A stretch of DNA of 64,000 bases from UBA4615 sp046046245 (lineage in GTDB: Bacteria > Pseudomonadota > Gammaproteobacteria > Burkholderiales > Burkholderiaceae_E), in contig JBJOKE010000091.1 in NCBI GenBank assembly GCA_046046245.1, positions 1-64,000 of the forward strand. The letters are read 5' to 3'. Below, in pieces: positions 1-8,415 of this stretch. Position 1 is the stretch's first letter. Every line of letters starts with the position of its first letter. A program made the translations under genes and the position numbers. Below the pieces are notes generated by a model that had not been told where the DNA came from, ran no database searches, and worked only from the letters and a program-made list of their open reading frames with translations.

Positions 1-521
1 GGCGACGCGGCGGGGGCAGCGGCGGGGGCGGCCGGCAGCGGCAGCGGCAGCGGAGCCGGCGCCTCGGCGCGGACCGTCGGGATCGGCGCGGGCGCGGGCG
101 CGGGCGCGCGCGGTGCGTCGAGGTCGACACGGTAGCTGCGCAGGTGCCGGCCGGTCGGGGACGAGAGCGACATCACGACGATCAGCTCGGGCGCGTCGGC
201 GGGGCGCGTCGTGCGGATCCGAGCGATCGGACGACCGTCCGAGGCCCGGCGATCGACGGTGACGGTCGCGCCGCGCAGCACCGCGGGGAAGGTCAGGCCG
301 AGGTCGGTGTAGGTGGCCGGCGCGACGATCTGCGGGGCGCTCGCGGCCGCATCGCCGCCGACGTCCTCGAGCTCGATCTCGGCCTCGAAGGGCTGGCTCC
401 GCTCGGACAGCACGGTCAGCGCACCGAGGCGGGCGGCCTGCACCGGTGCGGCGCCGAGGCTCAGGCAGGCGGACAGTACGGCCCAGGCGAGGGCGTGCCG
501 GACCGGGCGGTCGATCGACAT
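1..521 (-). CDS. FimV/HubP-like N-terminal region (partial)
   Basis: The reading frame starts at 521 and runs off the left edge, so only the first 173 codons are present. Residues 1-28 look like a signal peptide ending near PVQAA. They are followed by a domain opening ARLGALTVLSERSQPFEAEI, which closely resembles the conserved FimV N-terminus (GLG-LTV-S-LGQPL-AEIEL). An Ala-Pro-rich stretch then begins, encoded by the GCGCGGGC repeats around 80-115. FimV/HubP proteins are inner-membrane, peptidoglycan-associated polar organisers for twitching motility and type II secretion. A LysM domain and C-terminal repeats would lie outside the window, so the assignment rests on the N-terminal domain alone. 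Confidence 0.75.
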   Translation of the reverse strand, partial: MSIDRPVRHALAWAVLSACLSLGAAPVQAARLGALTVLSERSQPFEAEIELEDVGGDAAASAPQIVAPATYTDLGLTFPAVLRGATVTVDRRASDGRPIARIRTTRPADAPELIVVMSLSSPTGRHLRSYRVDLDAPRAPAPAPAPIPTVRAEAPAPLPLPLPAAPAAAPAAS

Positions 522-720
522 CGGCGCGGAAGAGTGTCGGAGACGAAGGGGTCGATGGTACACGGCCGGGATCGGGCGGAGGTGCCACCGACCGAGTGCC
601 TCACCCGTTCCGGCAATCCCTTAGGCGTCCGCGCGACGGCCCGTGCGCAGCACGACGAGCGTGCCCGGCACCGACAGACCCGCGCGCGGAGCGGCCACGG
701 GGGAACGTCGCGGCGGTCCG

Positions 721-1212
721 TCAGGTGTCCTCGCCCATCGGGGCTCCGGGACCGGACGAGACCAGTCTCGGGACGGTGCGCCCTGCGAACCGCGGCTGCG
801 CACCGGGGTCGTCGCGCACCAGGCGCGGGGCACGCGCCGGCTGCCGTCGCATCGGCTCGAAACCGAGCGCGCGCTGGACGGTCATCGACAGGCCGGCCAC
901 CACCAGCCGGTGCGAGCGCTCGATCAGCGGCCTCAGCTCGGCGAGCGCGAAGCGATCGGGCGCGCCGAGGGCGATCCAGCCGGCACGCGCGAGGTATGGG
1001 GCCGGGCGCATGCCGGGCCGGTCGGTGAGCTCCAGGAAGCGGTCCGCATCGACCTTGAACCAGCACTCGCGCGGTCGACCGCGGGCATCGACGACGAAGA
1101 TCGCGAACATCTTCCGGCGCACCATCCATGCGTCGACGTCGTCCCACTTGCGTTCGTGCTCCGCGTGCGGCAGCGCCGCACAGACGCGCCTCAGGCTCGT
1201 GAAGGTCGTCAT
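721..1212 (-). CDS. MmcQ/YjbR family protein
   Basis: The protein has 163 residues. The N-terminus MTTFTSLRRVCAALPHAEHE and the later CWFKVDAD and RPAPYLARAGWIAL segments match the MmcQ/YjbR (DUF419) family of small CyaY-like-fold, putative DNA-binding proteins. The family core of roughly 115 residues is complete. About 40 extra basic, Pro-rich residues form a C-terminal tail. The ATG at 1212 is preceded by AGGACG; an overlapping ATG five bases upstream runs straight into a stop. It diverges from kynureninase across 84 bp. The cellular role of the family is not established. Confidence 0.75.
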   Translation of the reverse strand: MTTFTSLRRVCAALPHAEHERKWDDVDAWMVRRKMFAIFVVDARGRPRECWFKVDADRFLELTDRPGMRPAPYLARAGWIALGAPDRFALAELRPLIERSHRLVVAGLSMTVQRALGFEPMRRQPARAPRLVRDDPGAQPRFAGRTVPRLVSSGPGAPMGEDT

Positions 1213-1296
1213 GCCATGGCGTCCTGCAATCCGGGGCCCACAGTGTGCAACGGACGGGGCGGCGGGGCGCCATGGGCACCGCGTTATCCTTGCCGG

Positions 1297-2568
1297 ATGG
1301 ACCTGCCCGCCACCCGAGACGCCTGCGCCGCGCTCGATGCCGCCGACGCGATCGCCTTCGCACGCGATCGCTTCGAGCTTCCGCCCGGCACGATCTACCT
1401 CGACGGCAACTCGCTCGGCGCGATGCCGCGCGCGGTCGCGCCGCGGATGCGCGAGGCGGTCGAACGGGAATGGGCGCACGGCCTGATCCGCTCGTGGAAC
1501 GACGCCGGCTGGTACACCGCGCCGCAGCGTGCGGCCGCGAAGATCGCCCGGCTGGTCGGCGCCGCCGCGGACCAGGTCATCGTCACCGACTCGATCTCGG
1601 TCAACCTCTTCAAGCTGCTGGCCGGCGCGATCGCGCTGCAGCGGCGACGCGATCCGGCGCGAACGGTGATCGTCGCCGAGCGGGGCAGCTTCCCGACCGA
1701 CGCCTACGTCGACGCCGCGCTCGCGCGGCTGCTCGGCATGGAAGTGGTGTTCGCCGAGCAGGCCGCCGTGCCCGAGGCCATCGAGCACGCCGGCGCGCGG
1801 CTCGCCGTCGTGCAGCTGACGCACGTCAACTACCGCAGCGGCGAGTGCTACGACATGGCCGCGGTCACCGCGCGGGTGCACGCGCTCGGCGGCGTGGTGA
1901 TCTGGGACCTCGCCCACACCGCCGGCGCGCTGCCGGTCTCGCTCGACGACGCCGGCGCCGACTTCGCCGTCGGCTGCGGCTACAAGTACCTGAACGGCGG
2001 ACCCGGCGCCCCGGCGTTCGCCTACGTCGCGCGGCGCTGGATCGGCGAGCTCGACCAGCCCCTGGTCGGCTGGCACGGACACGCGGCGCCGTTCGCGTTC
2101 GAGCACGACTACCGCCCCGCGCCCGGCATCGAACGGCTGCTGTGCGGCACCGAGCCGCAGCTGTCCCTGATCGCGCTCGAGACCGCGCTCGACGCGTTCG
2201 ACGACGTCGACATGGCGGCGCTGCGCGCCAAGAGCGTCGCGATGACCACGCTGTACGCCGCGCTCGCCGAGCGTGCGGTCGGCGGCTTCGGCGCGGCCTC
2301 GGGCTTCGGCCTCGCGAGCCCGCGCGACGCCGCGCGCCGCGGCAGCCAGGTGTCGCTGACCCATCCGCAGGGCTACGCGATCGTCCAGGCGCTGATCGCA
2401 CGCGGCGTGATCGGCGACTTCCGCGCGCCCGACATCCTGCGCTTCGGCTTCGCGCCGCTCTACCTGCGCTTCGTCGACGTCTGGGACGCCGCCGAGGCAC
2501 TGCGCGACGTCGTCGCGACCCGCGCCTGGGACCGTCCCGAGTTCCTCGCGCGCAAGGCCGTCACCTGA
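1297..2568 (+). CDS. kynU: kynureninase
   Basis: This is a PLP-dependent fold-type I enzyme that hydrolyses L-kynurenine to anthranilate and alanine in tryptophan catabolism, expected in the cytoplasm. It has 423 residues, the usual bacterial length. The N-terminal IYLDGNSLGAMP segment, LTHVNYRSGECYDM, VIWDLAHTAGALPV (residues 201-214) and GCGYKYLNGGPGAP are hallmark stretches. K230 in GYKYLN is the expected Schiff-base lysine. The ATG at 1297 opens the conserved N-terminus. No kynA or kynB gene is adjacent. The DUF2817 hydrolase starts 35 bp after its stop, so the two are probably co-transcribed. Confidence 0.93.
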   Translation: MDLPATRDACAALDAADAIAFARDRFELPPGTIYLDGNSLGAMPRAVAPRMREAVEREWAHGLIRSWNDAGWYTAPQRAAAKIARLVGAAADQVIVTDSISVNLFKLLAGAIALQRRRDPARTVIVAERGSFPTDAYVDAALARLLGMEVVFAEQAAVPEAIEHAGARLAVVQLTHVNYRSGECYDMAAVTARVHALGGVVIWDLAHTAGALPVSLDDAGADFAVGCGYKYLNGGPGAPAFAYVARRWIGELDQPLVGWHGHAAPFAFEHDYRPAPGIERLLCGTEPQLSLIALETALDAFDDVDMAALRAKSVAMTTLYAALAERAVGGFGAASGFGLASPRDAARRGSQVSLTHPQGYAIVQALIARGVIGDFRAPDILRFGFAPLYLRFVDVWDAAEALRDVVATRAWDRPEFLARKAVT

Positions 2569-2603
2569 CCCCAGCACTCGGGCCCTCGCCGGCCCGGCCC
2601 ACG

Positions 2604-3701
2604 ATGATCCGACCCGACCCGGACTTCCCGTCCTCCTACGCCCAGGCGCGCGAGCGCTTCCTCGCGGCCGCCCGCGCGCGCGGCGCACGCATCGAGTCGC
2701 ACGAGAACCCGGCCGGGCCCGGCCTCGACGGCGAGACGCTCGCCGCCGACCTGGCCATCCTGGGCCCGCCCGACGCCCGCCGCGTGCTGCTCGTGCAGTC
2801 GGGCACGCACGGCGTCGAGGGCTACTGCGGCAGCGGCGTGCAGCACGCGCTGCTGCGCGAGGGCTCGGAGCTCGACGCGGTGCTGGCCGCCGGCGGACGG
2901 GTGGTGCTGCTGCACGCGATCAACCCCTGGGGCTTCTCGTGGCGGCGGCGGGTCACCGAGGACAACGTCGACCTGAACCGCAACTGCCGGCGCTTCCCGG
3001 TGCCCGCGACGCCCGACGCCCACTACGAGGCGATCCACGACCTGCTGCTGCCCGCGCAGTGGCCGCCGACCGGGGAGAACCGGGCCGCGATCGACGCCTT
3101 CATCGCGACGCACGGCCAGGCCGCGTTCCAGTTCGCGTTCAGCCACGGCCAGTGGTCGAAGCCCGACGGCGTGTTCTTCACCGGCCATGCGCCGACCTGG
3201 AGCAACCGCACGCTGCGCGAGGTGCTGCGCCGGCACGTGACGGGCGCCGACGGCCTGTGGTGGATCGACCTGCACACCGGACTGGGCCCCTCGGGGCACG
3301 GCGAGCTGATCTACGCCGGCCGCGACCTCGCTGCCGACGTCGCCCGCGCGCGCGCCTGCTGGGGGCCGGCGGTCACGTCGATCTTCGACGGCTCGTCGAC
3401 CTCGGCGCGGATCGACGGGATGGTCGGCCTGGCGTTCTACGAGGAATGTCCGGACACCGCGCTGTCGGCGATCGCGCTCGAGTACGGCACGCAGCCGTCG
3501 GAGGCGGTCCGCGACGCGCTGCGGATGGACCACTGGGTGGCCTCGCGGGCGCCCGACGACCCGGCGCTGCGCGCCCGGGCGCGCGAGCGGATGGTGGAGG
3601 CGTTCTTCGTCGACACACCGGCTTGGAAGGCCGCGATCCTCGCGCAGGGGCGCGACGCGGTGGTGAAGGCCGCGGCCGCGATGCACGCGGTCGCGCGCTA
3701 G
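2604..3701 (+). CDS. DUF2817 family M14-like hydrolase
   Basis: This 365-residue protein carries SGTHGVEGYCGS, where HGVE matches the HxxE zinc pair of M14 carboxypeptidases. It also has DNVDLNRNCRRF with the conserved Asn-Arg substrate-binding pair, and WIDLHTGLGPSGHGE with a third metal-binding His. This arrangement is typical of DUF2817 (succinylglutamate desuccinylase/aspartoacylase-like). A cytoplasmic amidase or peptidase is likely, but the substrate is unknown. It lies 35 bp downstream of kynureninase, which suggests, without proof, action on an amidated or acylated amino-acid compound. Its 3' end faces the 3744-4226 gene across a hairpin-bearing gap. Confidence 0.8.
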   Translation: MIRPDPDFPSSYAQARERFLAAARARGARIESHENPAGPGLDGETLAADLAILGPPDARRVLLVQSGTHGVEGYCGSGVQHALLREGSELDAVLAAGGRVVLLHAINPWGFSWRRRVTEDNVDLNRNCRRFPVPATPDAHYEAIHDLLLPAQWPPTGENRAAIDAFIATHGQAAFQFAFSHGQWSKPDGVFFTGHAPTWSNRTLREVLRRHVTGADGLWWIDLHTGLGPSGHGELIYAGRDLAADVARARACWGPAVTSIFDGSSTSARIDGMVGLAFYEECPDTALSAIALEYGTQPSEAVRDALRMDHWVASRAPDDPALRARARERMVEAFFVDTPAWKAAILAQGRDAVVKAAAAMHAVAR

Positions 3702-3713
3702 CGACGGGGCGTC

Positions 3714-3732
3714 GGCCGGCGCGGCGCCGGCC
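3714..3732. terminator. Perfect 19-bp GC palindrome between convergent genes
   Basis: GGCCGGCGC and GCGCCGGCC flank a single G, allowing an 8-bp stem with a 3-nt loop in either transcript. It sits in the 42-bp gap where the DUF2817 gene and the opposite-strand gene end face to face. There is no T-run, so a classical intrinsic terminator is uncertain. A bidirectional transcript-end hairpin is my inference. Confidence 0.4.
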
Positions 3733-3743
3733 GCGAGCCCGCC

Positions 3744-4226
3744 TCAGGCGGCCGAGGCGACCTGCTGGATCGCCTCGCGCAGCAGCGGCGACAGCGCGTC
3801 GCCGATGGGCTCGGCGCCGGCGATCCGGCGGCGCAGGCCCAGCCGGGCGGTGTAGGTCAGCATGCCGTCGCCACCGATGCGGACCTTCAGCGAGCGCGCG
3901 TTGTCGCCCGCCCACTCGAACACCAGGCCGCCGTCGACGTCGTCCCGGGTCACCAGCGGCTCGGGCAGCGTGCCCGGCAGCAGGCGCAGGACGTCGCGCG
4001 CCTCGCGCAGCACCTGCTCGGGCAGCGGCAGTTCGGCCTGCCACGGGTCGCCGCCGGCCGCCTGCGCGAAGCCGGACAGCTCGACGTCGGTGCGGAACAG
4101 CGCCTTGGCGGCGAGCCGCTTGCGGGCGCCGGCGATCTGGCGCGACAGCCGGAGCGCATGCTGGCCGACCCCGAGGGCGGTCGCGTACGACGCCAGGCTG
4201 CGGGCTCCGTGGGCAAGTTTCGTCAT
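3744..4226 (-). CDS. Unknown protein paired with TIGR04255 protein
   Basis: I do not recognise this 160-residue protein. It begins MTKLAHGARSLASYATALGV, has a basic central helix-rich part (RLSRQIAGARKRLAAKALF) and then a probable beta-rich half with VTRDDVDGGLVFEWAGDNA and LKVRIGGDGMLTYTARLGL. There is no signal peptide or membrane segment. Its ATG overlaps the TGA of the upstream gene as ATGA, so translation is coupled and the products probably act together. Confidence 0.6.
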   Translation of the reverse strand: MTKLAHGARSLASYATALGVGQHALRLSRQIAGARKRLAAKALFRTDVELSGFAQAAGGDPWQAELPLPEQVLREARDVLRLLPGTLPEPLVTRDDVDGGLVFEWAGDNARSLKVRIGGDGMLTYTARLGLRRRIAGAEPIGDALSPLLREAIQQVASAA

Positions 4227-4969
4227 GAGTAGGCGCTCACAAGCTCTTCGGTCACCAACCCGAAGAACACCCGGTTCTTCAGGTCCCTCAACACGCCGAG
4301 CGTCTCGGCGAGACGGGCCGGCAGACGATCGTCGACCGGCACCGCACGGTCCCAGCCGGCGTCGATGTCGACCAGCACCGGCAGTTCGGTGGCGCTGCGC
4401 GACGCCGAGTCGGTGGCCTGCGTGACCGCCACCCGCAGCCCGTCGGCACCGCCGGGCAATGTCATCTGGACCAGGAAGTCGGCGATCTCGGGCGCCAGCC
4501 CGGCCGGCGCGCGCGGCGCCGTCGTCAGGTAGCGCTCGAAGTGGAACTGGTCGCCGATCGGCAAGCGCAGGTCGTTGACGAACCGGACCGCGACGCGGCG
4601 GACCTCCAGCGGCCGAGCCTCGGCGACGTACTCGCCCCAGAGCGTCATGAAGTGGTCGATGAAGGCGTCCCAGCCCGGGTAGCCCGACAGCCGGGCGAAC
4701 GACAGCCCGTCGCGCCGGATCAGCGCCACCTCGGTGCCGTCGGCGCTCTCGCAGCGCCAGCCGGCCTGCTCGCCGGCCGGGTCCGCGCCGCGGCGCTCCT
4801 CGGGCAGGTTGAGCGCGACCGATGCGAGCCGGAACGGACGCGACGTGGGGTAGGACGCGGCGAGCCGGTCGCGCAACGCAGTCACCCGTCGAAGCTCGAC
4901 GGGCTCGCAGTTCACCTCGACGATCGCTTCACGGATCGGAGGTCGCGACAAGGGGCGCAGCACGGCCAT
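4223..4969 (-). CDS. TIGR04255 family protein
   Basis: The protein has 248 residues. Its N-terminus LSRPPIREAIVEVNCEPVEL carries the PPI-EA-hE- pattern that defines the sporadically distributed TIGR04255 family. Further family-like parts are SGYPGWDAFIDHFMTLWGEY and RRVAVRFVNDLRLP. These cytoplasmic proteins have no established function and occur patchily among bacteria, which suggests accessory or transferred status. Here it is the first gene of a two-gene unit. Its promoter region (4970-5040) is markedly AT-rich against the surrounding DNA. Confidence 0.75.
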   Translation of the reverse strand: MAVLRPLSRPPIREAIVEVNCEPVELRRVTALRDRLAASYPTSRPFRLASVALNLPEERRGADPAGEQAGWRCESADGTEVALIRRDGLSFARLSGYPGWDAFIDHFMTLWGEYVAEARPLEVRRVAVRFVNDLRLPIGDQFHFERYLTTAPRAPAGLAPEIADFLVQMTLPGGADGLRVAVTQATDSASRSATELPVLVDIDAGWDRAVPVDDRLPARLAETLGVLRDLKNRVFFGLVTEELVSAYS

Positions 4970-5003
4970 GCGCCCATTCTAGTTGTACCTGAAGAATTCC
5001 GTC

Positions 5004-5032
5004 TATGTATCTGTCTCAAATGGGGAATTCAA
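5004..5032 (-). promoter_or_regulatory. Sigma70-like promoter of the TIGR04255 pair
   Basis: Read on the minus strand, TTGAAT (5032-5027) and TACATA (5009-5004) are separated by 17 bp. This puts a start site near 4997, about 28 bases before the ATG at 4969. The stretch 4980-5040 is rich in A and T and holds two GAATTC sites, in strong contrast to the flanks. Confidence 0.5.
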
Positions 5033-5042
5033 CAATGATGGC

Positions 5043-6134
5043 TCAATTGGCGCTGCCGGTGAGACGGCGGCGCAGGTCCACGCCGACACCCTTGTTGACG
5101 AACTCGGTGGTGTAGACCTTCGACAGGTCGACCTCGCCGGCCTTCAGCAGACCGGCGCGGACCATCTTGTCGTGGAAGTCCTTGACCCGCGCCGGATCGA
5201 TCGCGCCGATGCCCCGGGTCCGCGTGTCGCCGGAATCGACGATGCCGAGCTCGCGCAGTTTCGCGACCCCCTTGTCGAGTTCCTCCTGCGTGGTCTCGGG
5301 GTTCTCCTTGCGGATCAGCGCGTCGGCCGCCGCGCGGTCGCCGTACAGGTAGTTGACCCAGCCGAGGATCGAGCCCTCGACGAAGCGGCGGACGAGGTCG
5401 GGCTTGGTCCTCACCAGCTCGGGCCGCGTCTCGATGGTCGTCGAGTAGGTCGACCAGCCATGGTCGGCGAGCAGGAACAGCTTCGGCGCGAAGCCGGCGA
5501 CCTTCTCGATCGAGATCGGCTCGGCCACGGCGTAGCCCTGCTGGACGGCGTCCTTGTTCGCAAGGAAGGGCGCGGAGTTGTAGGTATAGGGCTTGAGCTG
5601 CTCGTCGCGGAAGCCGTCCTGCTTCATCCACTGCCAGAAGCTGAACTGGCCGTCCTTCGCGACCAGGATCACCGGCGCCTTCTTCAGGTCGTTCCAGGTC
5701 TCGTAGCGACCGGGATGCGCGAGGAAGACCTGGGGATCCTTCTGGAACATCGCTGCGACGACCACCGTCGGCACGGCGTTCTTCACGTTGTCGAAGGTGT
5801 GCAGCAGGTTGCCGGTCATCAGGAAGTCGATGCGACCGGCCGGCAGCAGCGGCCGGTTGTTCACCTGCGGGCCGCCCTGGCGGATCTCGACGTCCAGGCC
5901 CAGCCGCTTGTAGGTGCCGTCGGCCAGCGCCTGGTAGAAGCCGCCGTGCGCGGCCTGCGCCTTCCAGTTGGTGGCGAAGACGACCTTCTCCTGCGCGGCG
6001 ACGGGCGCCGGCCCCACGGCGAGCGCGGCGGCGACGGCGGCCGCGGCGAGCGCCGCGCGGCGGGCGGGTCGGCACGGCGCGGCGGGACGGGCGGACTGGA
6101 CCGGATGCGGGGCGGGACGCGTCGGAGTGGACAT
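5043..6134 (-). CDS. ABC transporter substrate-binding protein, NMT1/SsuA-like
   Basis: This is a periplasmic solute receptor of 363 residues. It has a long n-region, then the export signal RRAALAAAAVAAALAVGPAP ending near VAAQE. The mature part, with VVFATNWKAQAAHGGFYQAL, LPAGRIDFLMTGN and GYAVAEPISIEKVAG, follows the NMT1/THI5-like pattern used for thiamine precursors, sulfonates, nitrate, riboflavin or similar small molecules. The substrate cannot be told from sequence. It is the last gene of an ATPase-permease-receptor operon and starts 36 bp after the permease stop. Confidence 0.88.
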   Translation of the reverse strand: MSTPTRPAPHPVQSARPAAPCRPARRAALAAAAVAAALAVGPAPVAAQEKVVFATNWKAQAAHGGFYQALADGTYKRLGLDVEIRQGGPQVNNRPLLPAGRIDFLMTGNLLHTFDNVKNAVPTVVVAAMFQKDPQVFLAHPGRYETWNDLKKAPVILVAKDGQFSFWQWMKQDGFRDEQLKPYTYNSAPFLANKDAVQQGYAVAEPISIEKVAGFAPKLFLLADHGWSTYSTTIETRPELVRTKPDLVRRFVEGSILGWVNYLYGDRAAADALIRKENPETTQEELDKGVAKLRELGIVDSGDTRTRGIGAIDPARVKDFHDKMVRAGLLKAGEVDLSKVYTTEFVNKGVGVDLRRRLTGSAN

Positions 6135-6170
6135 GGCGGGGTCGCTCGGAGTCGGTGGGGCGTGGCGGCG

Positions 6171-6977
6171 TCAGCCGCGGGGGGTCTCGCTGTCGTGCCA
6201 GCGGCCGAGCAGCCGGCGCGCGAGCGCGTCGAAGACGACGAAGATCGCGATGCCGACCAGCGAGACCAGGACCAGCGCGGCGAACATCTTCGGGATCTCG
6301 GTGCGGAAGCTCGCCTCGAGGATCCGAGACGCGAGGCCGGTCTCGCGGCCGGCGGCGCCGGCGGCGAACTCGGCGACGACCGCGCCGATCAGCGCGAGGC
6401 CGCCGGCGATTCTCAGCCCGGCGAGGAAGTACGGCAAGGCGCTCGGCACCAGCAGCAGCCGCAGCCGCTGCCATCGGCTCGCGCCGTGGAGCGTGAACAG
6501 GTCGCGCAGGCCGGCATCGGCCGAACGCAGGCCGACGACGGTGTTCGCGAGGATCGGGAAGAACGCGACGATGAACGCGCAGATCAGCAGCGCCGCGGTG
6601 GTCGACTCGACGTAGATCAGGATCAGCGGCGCGATCGCGACGATCGGGGTCACCTGCAGCACGATCGCGAGCGGAAAGAGCGCCGTCTCGATCGGGCGCG
6701 ACAGCGCGAAGAGCGCGGCCAGCGCCACGCCGCCGACCACCGCGAGCGCGAGCGCACCGGCGGTGATCTTCAGCGTGAACCACAGCGAGGGCAGCAGCGA
6801 CGGCAGGTCGCGCCACAACGTGGCCGCGACCAGGCTCGGCGCCGGCAGGATGTAGGGCGGGATCGCCGCGCCGCGGACCACGGCCTCCCAGCCGAGCAGG
6901 ACGGCGGCCACGACCGCGAAGGGCGCGAGCCGCAGCGCGAGGCGCGCGGTCGCGTCCGGGGACGGGACCGCGCTCAT
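6171..6977 (-). CDS. ABC transporter permease, SsuC/TauC-like
   Basis: This 268-residue inner-membrane protein has about six hydrophobic segments, for example FAVVAAVLLGWEAVV and ALALAVVGGVALAALFAL. An EAA-type loop follows LLICAFIVAFFPILANTVVG at FTLHGASRWQRLRLLLVPSA. Family BPD_transp_1. The ATG at 6977 overlaps the ATPase stop codon as ATGA, showing translational coupling. It forms the membrane channel for the importer whose receptor lies just downstream. Confidence 0.9.
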   Translation of the reverse strand: MSAVPSPDATARLALRLAPFAVVAAVLLGWEAVVRGAAIPPYILPAPSLVAATLWRDLPSLLPSLWFTLKITAGALALAVVGGVALAALFALSRPIETALFPLAIVLQVTPIVAIAPLILIYVESTTAALLICAFIVAFFPILANTVVGLRSADAGLRDLFTLHGASRWQRLRLLLVPSALPYFLAGLRIAGGLALIGAVVAEFAAGAAGRETGLASRILEASFRTEIPKMFAALVLVSLVGIAIFVVFDALARRLLGRWHDSETPRG

Positions 6978-7732
6978 GCCATCGCCGCCCTGAGCGCGGC
7001 CGACGCGCGCACGCAGGTGCCGGCGTAGTCGACGCTCGCCCGGTAGGCGTCGTCGCGCGGATGCGGCGCGTCGACGTCGATCGACTCGACGACACGGCCC
7101 GGACGGCCGCCGATCACCGCCACCCGGGTCGAGAGGTAGACCGCCTCGTAGACGCTGTGGGTGACGAAGACCACCGTCAGGCCCTGCTCGCTCCAGAGGT
7201 CGAGCAGGTCGTCGTCGAGCCGGCCGCGGGTGATCTCGTCGAGCGCGGCGAAGGGTTCGTCGAGGAGCAGCAGCTCGGGTCGCGTGACGAGCGCGCGGGC
7301 GATCGACACGCGCATCCGCATGCCGCCCGACAGCTCGCGCGGAAAGGCGTGTGCGAAATCGGCGAGACCGACGCGGGCGAGCACCGCCATCACCTCGTCG
7401 CGGGCCTCGGCACGGGTGCGGCCGGCGAGCCGCAGCGGCAGCCACACGTTGTCGAAGGCATCGGCCCAGGGCATCAGCGTGGGCTCCTGGAAGACCACCC
7501 CGATGCGCACGTCGGCGGGCCGACCGACGGTGCCGGCGGTGGGCCGCGCGAGGCCGGCCGCCAGCCGCAGCACCGTGCTCTTGCCGCAGCCCGAGGGGCC
7601 GAGCAGGCTCAGGAACTCGCCGCGGCCGACGTCCAGGTCCAGCCCCTCCAGCGCCCGGACCCCGTTGGGATAGCGCAGGCCCACGCCGCGCAGCGCGAGC
7701 AGCGGCGGAGGGTCGGGATCCGGGGACGACAT
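6974..7732 (-). CDS. ABC transporter ATP-binding protein, SsuB/TauB-like
   Basis: The 252-residue ATPase has Walker A GPSGCGKST (about residues 43-51), a Q-loop in VVFQEPTLMPW, the signature LSGGMRMR, Walker B LLLLDEPFAAL and a switch His in VVFVTHSVYEA. It powers the importer formed with the next two genes. The chosen ATG at 7732 opens a normal short N-terminus; a reading frame further upstream is Arg-rich and implausible. It is the first gene of the operon. Confidence 0.92.
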   Translation of the reverse strand: MSSPDPDPPPLLALRGVGLRYPNGVRALEGLDLDVGRGEFLSLLGPSGCGKSTVLRLAAGLARPTAGTVGRPADVRIGVVFQEPTLMPWADAFDNVWLPLRLAGRTRAEARDEVMAVLARVGLADFAHAFPRELSGGMRMRVSIARALVTRPELLLLDEPFAALDEITRGRLDDDLLDLWSEQGLTVVFVTHSVYEAVYLSTRVAVIGGRPGRVVESIDVDAPHPRDDAYRASVDYAGTCVRASAALRAAMA

Positions 7733-7785
7733 CCGCCGATGGTAGCCCGGCGGCGGCGGCGGGCGGGCGAAGGCCCCGCCCGGAT

Positions 7786-8415
7786 TCAGTCGACGCGGCC
7801 CTGGCGGGCGCGGTAGTAGAGCGTCGCGGCCTCGGTACGGTTGCGGACGCCGAGCCGCTGCAGCAGCTCGCGCACGTGCGCCTTCGTGGTGTTCAGGCTG
7901 ATCCGGTAGCGCTCGGCGATCTCGCCGTTCGACATGCCCTCGGCGATCGACTGCCACATCTGCTGCTGGCGCGGCGACAGCTCGACGGTCTCGGGTCGGC
8001 GCCCGAGGGGCACGGGACCGACGCCGCCGTTGAGCCGCTGCAGGCGCTCGGCAAGCAGCGGCTCCATCCGCTCGAGCAGGGTGGACGCGTTCTCGTTCTT
8101 GCAGACCATCGCGGCGGCACCGAGCGCGGCCGCGCTGCGCCGCAGCGGCTCGCTGTCGAGGCCGGTGAACACGATGATGGGCACCTCGGGCCGCAGCGCA
8201 CGCAGTTCGCTGATGCCCTCGAGGCCGGCCACGTCGGGCAGCCGCAGGTCGAGCACCGTGGCCGCGAGCCGCGGCTCGTCCTGGTACATCACCTTGGCCT
8301 GACGCAGGCTCGCCGCCTGCAGCGCACGCACGCCGGGGAAGCGGCCCTCGATCAGGCCGCGCAGCGCCAGCGGCACGACCGGGTGGTCGTCCACCACCAG
8401 CACGACCGCGTTCAC
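7786..8415 (-). CDS. NarL/FixJ-type response regulator
   Basis: The 209-residue two-domain regulator has an N-terminal receiver with VVDDHP acidic residues, the phosphoacceptor D56 in VLDLRLPD, a Thr in IIVFTG and a Lys in VCKNEN. A LuxR-type HTH occupies about residues 140-200, with LSPRQQQMWQSIAEGMSNGE followed by AHVRELLQRLGVRNRTEA. The start is GTG at 8415, overlapping the aldolase TGA as GTGA, so the two are translationally coupled. No histidine kinase is adjacent. Control of sugar-acid metabolism is a guess from the neighbour. Confidence 0.88.
   Translation of the reverse strand: MNAVVLVVDDHPVVPLALRGLIEGRFPGVRALQAASLRQAKVMYQDEPRLAATVLDLRLPDVAGLEGISELRALRPEVPIIVFTGLDSEPLRRSAAALGAAAMVCKNENASTLLERMEPLLAERLQRLNGGVGPVPLGRRPETVELSPRQQQMWQSIAEGMSNGEIAERYRISLNTTKAHVRELLQRLGVRNRTEAATLYYRARQGRVD

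Noticed and set aside
81..110. GCGCGGGC tandem repeats at the window start as a separate repeat element
   Set aside because: They encode the Ala-Pro run of the FimV-like protein and are explained by that coding sequence.
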